Source: Hevea brasiliensis (Eukaryota; Streptophyta; Magnoliopsida; Malpighiales; Euphorbiaceae). From it: a stretch of DNA of 64,000 nt. Made by a program: the position numbers and the translations under genes. The notes under the pieces are model-generated. The model worked only from the letters and a program-made list of their open reading frames with translations, did no database searches and was not told where the DNA came from. Shown piece by piece: positions 12,411 to 22,501 of the stretch (positions are counted from its first letter, which is position 1; each line of letters starts with the position of its first letter). The stretch is from positions 116,600,194-116,664,193 of the forward strand of contig NC_079495.1 in NCBI RefSeq assembly GCF_030052815.1, given 5' to 3'.

Positions 12411-13398
12411 ATTTTCTGCATGGATTGGTTATTATATTCTTGCGCTACATCCAAGACGATGACGCCAAAGTGATCATAGTCAATGTTAGATCTTTACTAT
12501 AGTGAACATTAGAAAGTAAAGAGAACACAAAGTATTGTTTGGATCAATCATATTTTTTAAAGTATCTAATAGCGTGATTGATGCCTTACAATGTTGTCTT
12601 TTGACATATTGGATCAAATGGATCTTAGAGACATTAAATATACACTAAAATATATATTGTTTTAATGAAAAAAAATTTAAGACACTTTCATCATTTGTTA
12701 GTCAAATCGATGATTTTTTTTTTTTTTTTGTATTTTGTGTATTATTAAAATGCTGAACCTACTCGTCAACAAAATTCATTATTAAAATATTCATTCTGAA
12801 GCAACATTTCTTATTTTGAAAAATTTTTACACAAGTTTATCCCTTAAATTCATTATTATGTAAACCATAATATTTTTGTTATTAAGGAGACGAAGGGTGT
12901 GCTTGGAAAGTAAAATAATAATAATAATAACGAAAATAAATTTATCTATTTATAAATAAAAATAAATAAACATCCATTTTGGTTATCAATTATTTCAAAT
13001 AATAAAATTTAAACACTTTTCCTAAATACAATTATTAATAAATCATCAAAATTTAATAAATTACGTAAATTAATTTAATTTTAACATGAAAATCGTTCCA
13101 AATGGAAAGTGACGAATAAAGTAAATTAGTCATTACGAAGTTTTCATATGGAAATGGAAAAAATATGTTAATAATTAGAAATAAAGTATAAAAGAGGTAC
13201 AGATTAACAGTACGTTTTTCATATATAAAAGAAATTAATTACACAAACAAAAAACAATGGAAGTGTATTATATTTTATTTTATTAATTAGAAATAAGGTA
13301 AAAAAAAAGAGTACAAATCAATAATATATTATATTTTTTATAAATAAAATTAATTATTTAAAAAAAATAATATAAAAAATTTAAAAAATTCAATAGGG

Positions 13399-13400
<2 letters not shown>

Positions 13401-13478
<78 letters not shown>
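13401..13478. repeat. (TA)n microsatellite
   Basis: About 39 uninterrupted TA units. Such tracts can extrude hairpins and are usually length-polymorphic. Confidence 0.95.
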
Positions 13479-13480
<2 letters not shown>

Positions 13481-13576
13481 ATTAGATAAAGTATGCGCTC
13501 AATTTTTTAATTTAATATTTTTTATGAAATTATCAAATAACCTTTTATTTAGAACTCCTGCCAAAAGAAAGATTCA

Positions 13577-13602
13577 AAATAATAATAATAATAATAATAA
13601 TA
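13577..13602. repeat. (AAT)n microsatellite
   Basis: About eight ATA/AAT units in AT-rich intergenic DNA. Confidence 0.85.
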
Positions 13603-13723
13603 GGATCTGAATTTTATCAAAATTTATTAATTAATCTCTAAAATTTTTAAAAATGACTAAAATGCCCATTGCTAATTCAAAATAAAACATGTTAGTCTTT
13701 CTATTAACGATTCCGTTAATTAG

Positions 13724-14600
13724 GTGGGAAAAGCAAAAAATGCCATTTTATTCTTTTCTGCCTTGGCGAAAAATACCCGATTCTCTCTCAAATTCCTCAT
13801 CCTCTTCGTTACTGCACTTCCTCATCTTTTTTTAGTCAGCCGCCTAGCCAGTCCCAGTCGCTCCCCTCCATCTCCATGCTCTGCTCTCTTTCAATTTGGT
13901 CGAACCCATCTGCCTTACGGACGCGACAAGCCCTTCGGCCTTCCCTACCCAACTCGTCATGTTCCTCACCCTTCTGCCTCATTATCAATCCTCTAAAGTC
14001 TGATCCTTTTTTTCTGGATCTATTCTTTCCCTCATCAGTTCTCAATACTTCTCACTGATTGAAGAGCAAAGTTAGGGGCTTGCATGCGATGCTCTCTGCC
14101 TCTTTGCCCTCCATCTCCTTCACCTGTCACATTCTGTCTCTGGCTTCCTAATTCAACCGTTCTTGCTTGGCCCTAACAAAGCACAACGAGGATTGTTAGA
14201 AATTCCATAAATGATTTGCATATGAAAATGGGTGTTCTAGAACAGTTTGGTTTGAGAGATGGCACGAACTTTACAGAATTCCCAAATATAGTATCATCAT
14301 CAAACACAACATTGAGAAGAAGCGAAAACAACAGTAACAACAACCACACTGCAAACTAGGGAGATGGAGAGAGATCAAACAAGAGTGATCGAAATCTATT
14401 AAGGTTCGTTAATGGCAATTACAGTAACTCACAGCAAATAGTTGCGAATGGGAGAGTAAACTACTCGGCTTCATCAAATTTTTTAATGGAAAATTTGTTG
14501 ATTCTGATTTCTGAGAACATTTGTTGATACTGAGAAAATTTGTTGATTCTAAGAACATTTGTTTATTCTATGCATTTCTCATTGGGTATGAATGTTACAC
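13724..14600. other. Coding-like but undetermined segment
   Basis: Composition here is more balanced than in the surrounding AT-rich DNA. On the plus strand 13724-13996 is open for 90 codons but rich in Pro/Ser/Leu without a recognisable domain. A second stretch near 14230-14350 reads like protein (EQFGLRDGTNF, then Asn/Ser-rich) but is soon stopped. It may be a decayed gene fragment carried by, or lying beside, the inverted-repeat element that begins at 14610. I do not recognise it. Confidence 0.25.
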
Positions 14601-15005
14601 GATGATCAGCAGGAGCGGACGCAGGAATTTTTTTTTTTTTTTAATATATAACAGTAAGCAGTCAGAGAAAATTTTATTTTAAATTAGCAAATATCATTTA
14701 ATTTTAAATAATGCATGCATTTCCTTTAGAATTTATGTTAAAAAAATAGATTTTTAGCTTTAATATTTAATTGTTTTCATAATTGGTAGTAAATTAATTT
14801 TTAAATATTAAATTTGATCAAAATTTAGAGAAAAATTTTTAGAGTCACTAAAAAAATTAATTACTGAAATTAAAATTTTTAATAATTTAAATATAAAAAT
14901 TATTAAAATTTTAACTTTTTTTAAAGGAGCAGCTGAACTTATAATTAAAAATAAAATAAAATAAAATAAAAATTGTGGGTGCCAAAGCCCCCTCACCATG
15001 CACTT

Positions 15006-16313
15006 TGTCACTCCACAAATGTCAACTCCCGTAGAGGTCCAATTTTTTTCGCAAGGTGGCCTAGAGAGAGAGGTTCAGTGGGCGTAAGTCCTTGTGGGGC
15101 AAAGGGGTGGTAAGCATTGTGTGGCAAGCAATGCGGGCAGAAAATGAGGTTTACCGGCTAAACAGGCCCATCGGGCGAGCTAGAGGATAATTCGGCAAGT
15201 GCAGGAAGAAATGAGGTTCAAACTGGCGAACCGGGCCTAAAACGAGGTTCACTGTGAGCTAGAGGCCTACTGGCATCGGTCGGGCATGCTGGGGAGTTAT
15301 TCGCAAGGAGCAGCGCGCAAATGAGGTTCATCAGGCATGTGGTGCGCATGGACGAGAGCTGCGGAGAGCGGGCAGAGCGAGCGGGCGAGAGAAGCGACCA
15401 AACGAGGTTCTTCTGGCGAGGGGCGTGCGCGCGTAGCAGCTGTGGAGTGGGAGCAACATGCGGGCGAGCGGAGTGCACGGACAAGAGTCAGGACGTGCAG
15501 AGCGCGTGCGGGCCGCGGAACGAAACGAGGTTCACCCGTCGAAGGTTCTGGAAGCGCCTGGAGAGCGCGCGAAGCGTCTGGAGAGCGCGAGGCACGCGGG
15601 AAAGCACCTGGGGCGCTCTGAATTGGCCCGTAGGCCGCCTGGAGCACCCAGGGAGGCAAGCAAAATGAGGTTCACTGCTGGAAATTTCCAAAATCGCCCA
15701 AAATCGCCAGAATGGGGCAAAAAGCCAGATTTTTTCCCAGAATGATCCAGAAACTGCCCAGAACGTGTCCAGCTTCTTCAGCAAGCTTCTTGGGATATTT
15801 TTATGGGAAATGTGCTAGAAGCTTTCTCCACTAGCACCAAAATTTTCCCAAGGCAAAATCCCAACCCTCCATCCAAAATTGGTGATCCCAGAGCACATCT
15901 TGGCCATCCATTTGGAGGAGAAATTTCAGCCACAAATTGGGGCAGCCACAACACTATAAATAGGAGGCCTTGGCACTCATTTGGGGCATGAATCCAACCA
16001 ATCCATCCAACCAAGCATCCAAGCTTCCTACAAACACTTGTGCACTTAAGCTTTGTATAGTTGTTCTCTTGTATAGCCTTAGGCTTATAAAGCCATTTTT
16101 CTTGAGTTAATAAAATTACCTTCCCTTTGTCCATACTCTTCCCACTACTATCTTTTGTTTTCTTTTGGACCTTCTCACTTAGGCATACTTTTGTCACCCT
16201 TATTAGTCTATCACATAGACTAAGTGTGTTGGAAGGCTGACTTAGTCCAAGGAGGTGACTAAGGCCGCACGGGTTGCTAGAGTTTGGTGTTGATAAACTC
16301 CCAGTCCGTGACA
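15006..16313 (+). repeat. 5' LTR
   Basis: Begins TGTCACTCC and ends CCGTGACA, with a perfect 6-bp inverted terminus (TGTCAC/GTGACA). It contains a TATAAATA box at 15955-15962 and an AATAAA signal at 16109-16114, defining U3, R and U5. The GC-rich U3 carries seven spaced copies of an AYGAGGT motif. Confidence 0.93.
15955..15962 (+). promoter_or_regulatory. LTR TATA box
   Basis: TATAAATA followed by gaggcc, in a conserved position in both LTRs (second copy 19442-19449). It is the likely core promoter of the retrotransposon; the transcript start would lie about 30 bp downstream. Confidence 0.75.
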
Positions 16314-16315
16314 AG

Positions 16316-16327
16316 TGGTATCAGAGC
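16316..16327 (+). promoter_or_regulatory. Primer binding site (initiator Met tRNA)
   Basis: TGGTATCAGAGC, two bases after the 5' LTR, is the sequence complementary to the 3' end of plant initiator tRNA-Met used by many LTR retrotransposons. Confidence 0.92.
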
Positions 16328-16343
16328 CTGGTTGCTCTAAGGG

Positions 16344-17861
16344 GTGATCATATCAGATCCTAGTGAGGTTGCTTCGGGTACAAGTGGTGCTCCTAGGGTT
16401 GAGGAGCAAGGTGGCAGGAGAAGGAGGGGCAAGTCAAGAGATCCAAGCCGAGCTAGGGAGGAGCTTGGGGATTTCAAGACACGGCTTGCCAAGGTGGAGC
16501 TACACTTGATCGATGGAGATGAGAAGATTGAAGAGTTAGACACCCGCATGGAGGAACTCGACAGAGGGATGGAAGAGTTCCGAGAAGAGATGCAAGGGGC
16601 CCTCAATGAAGCCATCGACAAGATAACTGGTGAAGGTGAGTCTCTTAAATTTTCCTTCTCTAATGATGTTGCTGCTTTAAGGGAAGAAAATAGGTTCCTA
16701 CGGGAGGAACTACATAGGGTGATGGGGAAGGTCAAGGACATGGAGGAGCAAATGTCCTTGGTCCGAGTGGCTATACTGCAAGGTAGTGTTGTGGGTGCTG
16801 CTACTACCTCAATTGCTCCCACGGCCAGGGTGGAGGTACCTAAGCCAAATGCGTTCCATGGTGGAAGGAATGCAAAGGAGATTGATAATTTCCTATGGAG
16901 CTTGGAGCAATACTTTAGAGTGTTTGGGATTACAGAGGATGCTAGAAAGATAGACCATGCCGCACTATACCTAGCAGACACCGCAATGGTCTGGTGGCGC
17001 AAGAGGCTACTAGACATTGAAAGAGGTACGTGCACTATCTCCACTTGGGATGATTTTAAGAGAGAGTTAAAGAAGCAATTTTATCCGGAGAATGTTGCAC
17101 ACGAGGCTAGAGCCAAACTGAGGCATCTATCACATAAGGGGAGTATTCAGGACTATGTGAAGGAGTTCATGGAGACCCTATTGGAGATCCGGGACTACCC
17201 AGATACGAAAGCTCTCTTTGCCTTCACTGATGGCCTGCAGAATTGGGCAAGTTTGGAGATTGAGCGGTATGGAGCATGAGACTTAGCCACTACTGTCTCC
17301 ATTATTGAGTCCCTCATAGAGCTCCAGAGGCGCGAAAGGAACTCAAGTCCACGAAAGGAGAGGAACGAGGGAAGCTCCAGCCATGGCAAAGATGGAAGCT
17401 ATAAACCGTGCAAGCCGAAGGAAGGGCACAACAAGGTTCAGAAGGAAGATCAAGGTATGCAATGCCCTCCTCTTTCGTGCTTTCTTTGTGATAGACCCCA
17501 TAGAGCTCGGGAGTGTCCAAAGAAGAGAAAACTCTCGGCATTGATTAAGGAGAGGGAGGAGGCCCCTTTCCCACAAAGAGAGGCAACCATAGGCTCTTTG
17601 CAGTTATGCGCCTTAAAGGTCGAGGGGCAGAAAACCGAGGAAGCTAGGAAGGGGCGACCTTTTGTCCAAGTGAAGCTAGGAGGACAGGAGGTGCTGGCAC
17701 TGATAGACACAGGGGCATCTAACAACTTCCTGAAGGAAGAGGAAGCCAAGAGGTTGGGTATCCCATATGAGAGGGAGAAGGGATGGTTGAAGGCAGTCAA
17801 CTCCACACCCAACTTGATACATGGCGTAGCTCGAAATGTCAAGGTACGCATCGGTGACTAG
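16344..17861 (+). pseudogene. Gag-protease polyprotein with in-frame stop
   Basis: A single frame runs from 16344 to 17861, interrupted by one TGA at 17277-17279. The first part has a predicted coiled-coil (EELDTRMEELDRGMEEF repeats at about residues 60-85) and a retrotransposon gag domain at about residues 175-305 (WWRKRL, then FKRELKKQFYPEN). After the TGA come a zinc knuckle of form CX2CX3HX4C (17478-17516) and a retropepsin-like segment with the catalytic DTGAS at about 17706-17720. Past a second stop (TAG, 17859-17861) the same frame continues with DYQCMLGVEF, the usual region after protease, to about 18020. No ATG is present in the first 66 codons; the frame opens at a GTG, so the true start is unclear or lost. 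Confidence 0.88.
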
Positions 17862-17971
17862 AATGGTACCTTAGATTTCTTTATTGCATCCATGGATGAT
17901 TATCAGTGCATGCTTGGGGTTGAGTTCGTGGGTTGGGTCAAGGAGATCCCAATGTTATTCGCCAATAGCAT

Positions 17972-18457
17972 GTGTATCATAGAGAGAGGTGGTACATGTA
18001 TGGTTCCTTTGTTGCGAGGAAGTCCTCACCATCGAATACCCTTGCAACCATGCACGTGGAGGTGCAAAAGTCATCATCAACCACAACCGCTGTCGTCCAT
18101 GGGAAGGAGCAACATGGAAAGGAAGGAGGTACTCCTAAAAGTGGACCAAAGGAGTGTAAGGAGGGAAACACTCCTAAGTTGCTAAAGGGGCATCCACCAA
18201 GGAGGAAGGTGGACTGTGCAAGAGGGAAGTCAGCTGCCAAAAGTTCAAGGGATGTAGCATCGCCAAGGCAGGAGAGTCCTAGGCAAAATCGCTCATGGAG
18301 GAGCAGAAGGAGGTGCAAAGCCAAGTGGAGAGCTGGTGCACCAAGCCACAAGGACGAGGGAGGCACTACTGGAGCACAGTTAGAGCAAGCCCAAGGCAAC
18401 CAAGTCGTGTATGGACGGAGACATGGGAGGAGGTCCAAACGACGAGGGCGTCGTTAG
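17972..18457 (+). other. Degenerate tail ORF of the gag-protease element
   Basis: After the protease remnant the reading frame seems to shift; a 161-codon frame with Lys/Arg/Ser-rich sequence (RRSKRRGRR at its end) fills the space up to the polypurine tract. It occupies the place where reverse transcriptase would start in an autonomous element, but no RT motif is visible. It may be a replacement sequence or simply random open frame. Confidence 0.4.
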
Positions 18458-18460
18458 GAT

Positions 18461-18474
18461 TGAGTGGAGGAGAA
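18461..18474 (+). promoter_or_regulatory. Polypurine tract
   Basis: tgagtggaggagaa lies directly before the TGTCAC of the 3' LTR, the position of the plus-strand primer for reverse transcription. Confidence 0.85.
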
Positions 18475-19801
18475 TGTCACTCCACAAATGTCAACTCCCG
18501 TAGAGGTCCAATTTTTTTCACAAGGTGGCCTATAGAGAGAGGTTCAGTGGGCGTAAGTCCTTACCGGGCAAAGGGGTGGTATGCATTGTGTGGCAAGCAA
18601 TGCAGGCGGAAAATGACATTTACCGCCTAAACAGGCCCATCGGGTGAGCTAGAGGACAATTCGGCAAGTGCAGGAGGAAATGACATTCAAACTGGCAAAC
18701 CGGGCCCAAAACGAGGTTCACTGCGGGCTAGAGGCCTACTGGCATCGGTCGGGCATGCTGGGGAGTTATGCACGAGGAGCAGCCTGTAAAAGAGGTTCAT
18801 CAAGCATGTGATGCGCATGGACAAGAGCAGCGGAGAGTGGGCAGAGCGAGCGAGTGAGAGAAGCGACCAAACGAGGTTCTTCTGGTGAGGGGCGTGCGCG
18901 CGTAGCAGCTGCGGAGTGGGAGCAACGTGCGGATGAGCGAAGTGCATGGACGAGGTTCAGAACGTGCGGAGTGCGCGCGGGCTGCAGGACAGAATGAGGT
19001 TCACCCACCAAATGTTCTGGAAGCACCTAGAGAGCGCGCAAAGCGTCTAGCGAGCGTGGGGAGCACGGGAAAGCGCCTAGGGCGCGCTGAACTGGCCCGT
19101 AGGCAGCCTGGAGCGCCCAGGGAGGCAGGCAAAATGAGGTTCACTACTGGAAATTTCCAGAATTGCCCAGAAATGCCAGAATGGGGCAGAAAGCCAGATT
19201 TTGACAGAAAGCCAGATTTTGGCCCAGAATGATCCAGAAACAGCTCAGAATGTGTCCAGCGTCTTCAGCAAGCTTCTTGGGATATTTTTATGGGAAATGT
19301 GCTAGAAGCTTCCTCCACTAGCACTAGAATTTTCCCAAGGCAAAATCCCAACCCTCCATCCAAAATTAGTGATCCTAAAGCATATCTTGGCCATTCATTT
19401 GGAGGAGAAATTTCAGCCACAAATTGGGGCAGCCACAACACTATAAATAGGAGGCCTTGGCACTCATTTGGGGCATGAATCCAACCAATCCATCCAACCA
19501 AGCATCCAAGCTTCCTACAAACACTTGTGCACTTAAGCTTTGTGCAGTTGTTCTCTTGTATAGCCTTAGGCTTGTAAAGCCATTTTTCTTGAATTAATAA
19601 AATTACCTTCCCTTTGTCCATACTCCTCCCACTACTATCTTTTATTTCCTTTTGGACCTTCTCACTTAGGCATACTTTTGTCACCCTTATAATGTCTATC
19701 ACATAGACTAAGTGTGTTGGAAGGCTGACTTAGTCCAAGGAGGTGACTAAGGCCGCACGGATTGCTAGAGTTTGGTGTTGATAAACTCCCAGTCTGTGAC
19801 A
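18475..19801 (+). repeat. 3' LTR
   Basis: Aligns to the 5' LTR over its full length with scattered substitutions, many of the CG-to-TG/CA kind expected from methylation decay. It is about 19 bp longer because agaaagccagattttg is tandemly doubled around 19188-19222. TATA box at 19442-19449 and AATAAA at 19596-19601 match the 5' LTR. Confidence 0.93.
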
Positions 19802-19818
19802 ACTTTTGTCCGCCCCTG

Positions 19819-20151
19819 ATGACCAATTGAGGTTTCTTTGACACATGAGAAGTGAGAAAACATCTCATAAACTGAGATTTGAGAATCCAAAAAAATTGAA
19901 ATAACTGAACGGACTGCTTACAAGAGTCTCTTTGGTGGATTTTAAGGGGAAATAGGGATATTTTTGCCATTTCACAATACTCTCCCCCTTCCAATTGAGC
20001 CATACACCTTTTCACTAAGAATTTTGTCAAGAAATGTTATGGAAGGACCAATTAGTTCTAGTTTGAATTAATGAAGGATATTTTAATCGTCTAATTTTAG
20101 GGACTAACTACTAAATTTTGACAAAACACATAGGCCTTAGCATAATTTGCC

Positions 20152-20241
<90 letters not shown>

Positions 20242-22486
20242 ACTTAAAAAAGTAATATTGGAGGAAAAAATAAAATCAAATAAAAAGTAGGATTGTTGCA
20301 AGTTGTTTATATTCATTGTATTTATTTATAATTTTATTTTATTTATATGTAATTTTGAAAAAAATTTCATTCTAATTAATTAATAAACTTTAAAATTAAT
20401 AAAATTTTTTTTAAAGCAAGTATAATAATACAATAAAACTAGAAATTTTTCTTAACATAACTTTAAATACTTATATATTTAAATAATTAGATAACAATAT
20501 AAAACATATTTAAATTGATAAAAATTTAAAATGAATGAATTTTTATTTTAAATGTTTAATTATTCAAATAAAGTTTGAATAATTTTAAGAATAATATTTT
20601 TTTAAATTTTAATAAATTTATAAATTGAAATGTTTTATTAGCATAAAAATTAAAATTTATTTGAAAATAGAATTAATTGATAAAAAAACTCTAAAACTCT
20701 AAAAAAATTTTCCATTTTATTTAAAATTTTAATTTGCTTAATTGCATAAGATTGTATAACTATATTTAGTTTTTATTAAGCTTTTCATTAAAAATTATTT
20801 TATATTTACTGTACTAAAAATAATTTGAGAAAATAAAAATATTTCATTTTTATTTTTAATTAAAATAAAATAAATAAAAATTTGTTTTATATAAAAATAA
20901 ATTTGAAATTTAATTAAAATTATATTTTTATCAATATCAATAATTTTTCTGACTTGTAACCAACAAATTGGTTGTTATGCTGATTAAAAATTTTAAACTT
21001 TTTATTTTAATATTTAGTTAAAACCTATCCATTATTTTTTTTTAAATGGATACAAATTTATGACAAATATATTGTTATTGAATAGATTAGAATTTCATAT
21101 TTATTAATATAGATGTAATTTTTATCTAATTGAATATTTAATTTTTTTCAAGGATATTTCTATTTGTCCTATTATTTTCCTCTTCTCTCATATACACGCA
21201 CTCTTGCACATGCACAAACATACACTTAAATACACACATATATAATATAAGTTTATAAATATTTAGAATAATTAAAAAAATTATATTAAAAACATTTAAA
21301 TAAATAATTGATAGTTAATATGATATAATAAAATTTTATATAAAAAATATAAAAGCTATATTACGTGACAATTTTTTAAGTCTTCTTATTAAGTTAGATA
21401 AGCAAACTCTTGTGAAATCATTTTTAAATTTAAATTTAATATATATATATATATATTAGAAATAATAGGCAACTTTATAAAGGGACTAAGCAATATCTCA
21501 TCAATTTTGTTTATAAATATCAGGATTAAAGTCAATGTTAGATTTTAAACCGACACGATTATTAGTGTATCATAAACGAGTCGATACGATTTCAATACGA
21601 ACACGAATAAACTCAATCCAAATATTTTATTTTCATATTGAGTCTGAAATTGCCAACCCTATTTGTGATTCAAATCAACTCTTCACTTGGCTTTTTTTTT
21701 CCCCAAAAAAGCGTAATTAAAAAATTAAAAATACGACTTAAGTGTTAGTTTGAAACTATTTACGAAGTAGGGGTAAATTTTGCTAGCGTGGTGCGTTCAT
21801 AGTAATGTCTACTAGTAGACGAGATCCATGCTAGAGTCCAACGCCCAATGATTCACGTGCCTAGCGAAGTTGAGACCCCTCTGCCATCTAAGCACTGGAC
21901 CCATGGGCAGCCTCTGGCAAAGAGGAAGATGGCACTATGGGTAGCAGCTGGCAAGCGTTGTAGAGATTAATGCTTGGTGCAACTTAGAAAAGACGATGGA
22001 TATGGTATTTTACAAAAATCATGCTATTAAGACCTGATACTGTTTTTAATTTGATTAAAATTATTTTTGATTATTTGAATTCATATCAAATTTAATTATT
22101 ATTATTTAAAAAATATTATTTTAATTAATAATTTGCCTAAAAATCTTTTTATTAATAATTTATATTTTAAAAATTTATTAATTCTATAAAATATTTATAT
22201 TTTATTTTATTTAAAATAAAATATATAAAAATTTATAAATATTATTATAAAAAAATATATTTTATATTTAATTAAGTATTTATATAAATAAATTTAATAA
22301 TAAATACTCAATATATAAAATTTAAACTTATTATAAAAATTATTTTTTAAATTTAAATTTATTTTTATTTTAATTATATAATATTGAAATTCACCCTATT
22401 ATAATTCATTTGAATGAGTACCTATAAAAATCCAACCATTGTATGTTGCTACTCACAATAACGTCTAGAAATTAAATTCGTAAGAT
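19819..22486. other. AT-rich intergenic DNA
   Basis: No gene recognised. It contains the (AAT)n(ATT)n palindrome at 20152-20241 and a more GC-rich island at about 21770-21980 (gagtccaacgcccaatgattc and neighbours) of unknown nature that does not fold as a tRNA by eye. Confidence 0.55.
20152..20241. repeat. (AAT)n-(ATT)n self-complementary microsatellite
   Basis: About 42 bp of AAT units run directly into about 48 bp of ATT units, forming a perfect palindrome with no spacer that could fold into a long hairpin. Confidence 0.95.
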
Positions 22487-22501
22487 GAATATGCCATTCT
22501 T

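Larger units (their letters stand above)
12411..13720. other. AT-rich intergenic DNA
   Basis: Spacer without recognisable genes. It holds a long (TA)n tract and an (AAT)n run, annotated separately. Nothing else identifiable was seen. Confidence 0.6.
15006..19801 (+). mobile_element. Non-autonomous LTR retrotransposon with gag and protease only
   Basis: Complete LTR element of 4.8 kb: 5' LTR 15006-16313, tRNA-iMet-type primer binding site at 16316, internal region with gag and retropepsin-like coding, polypurine tract 18461-18474, 3' LTR 18475-19801. A 4-bp direct repeat, actt, flanks it (15002-15005 and 19802-19805). The internal region is only about 2.16 kb and contains no reverse transcriptase, RNase H or integrase, so it depends on other elements in trans. 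It resembles published TR-GAG-type plant elements but retains a protease segment. Gag style suggests Ty3/gypsy ancestry. Confidence 0.92.
14610..19818. mobile_element. Older terminal-inverted-repeat element split by an LTR retrotransposon
   Basis: The left end cagGAGCGGACgcagg (14610) and the right end gtccgcccctg (19808-19818) are inverted copies matching at 10 of 11 bases. The intervening DNA is 14621-15005 plus a few bases after 19801; all the rest is the LTR retrotransposon 15006-19801. Many plant genomes carry small elements whose ends look like CAGNGGCGGA, and the right-hand segment before the LTR insertion (gggtgccaaagccccctc) also fits such elements. No clean target duplication was found, so boundaries and class are uncertain. 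Confidence 0.45.

Noticed and set aside
15218..15784. Many overlapping ORFs in the 5' LTR U3 (and the equivalent 18687-19232)
   Set aside because: Stop-poor because of high GC; the same region is present in both LTRs and has no conserved frame or domain.
16344..17044. 235-codon minus-strand ORF opposite gag
   Set aside because: Shadow of the gag frame; no domain, and gag motifs on the plus strand are clear.
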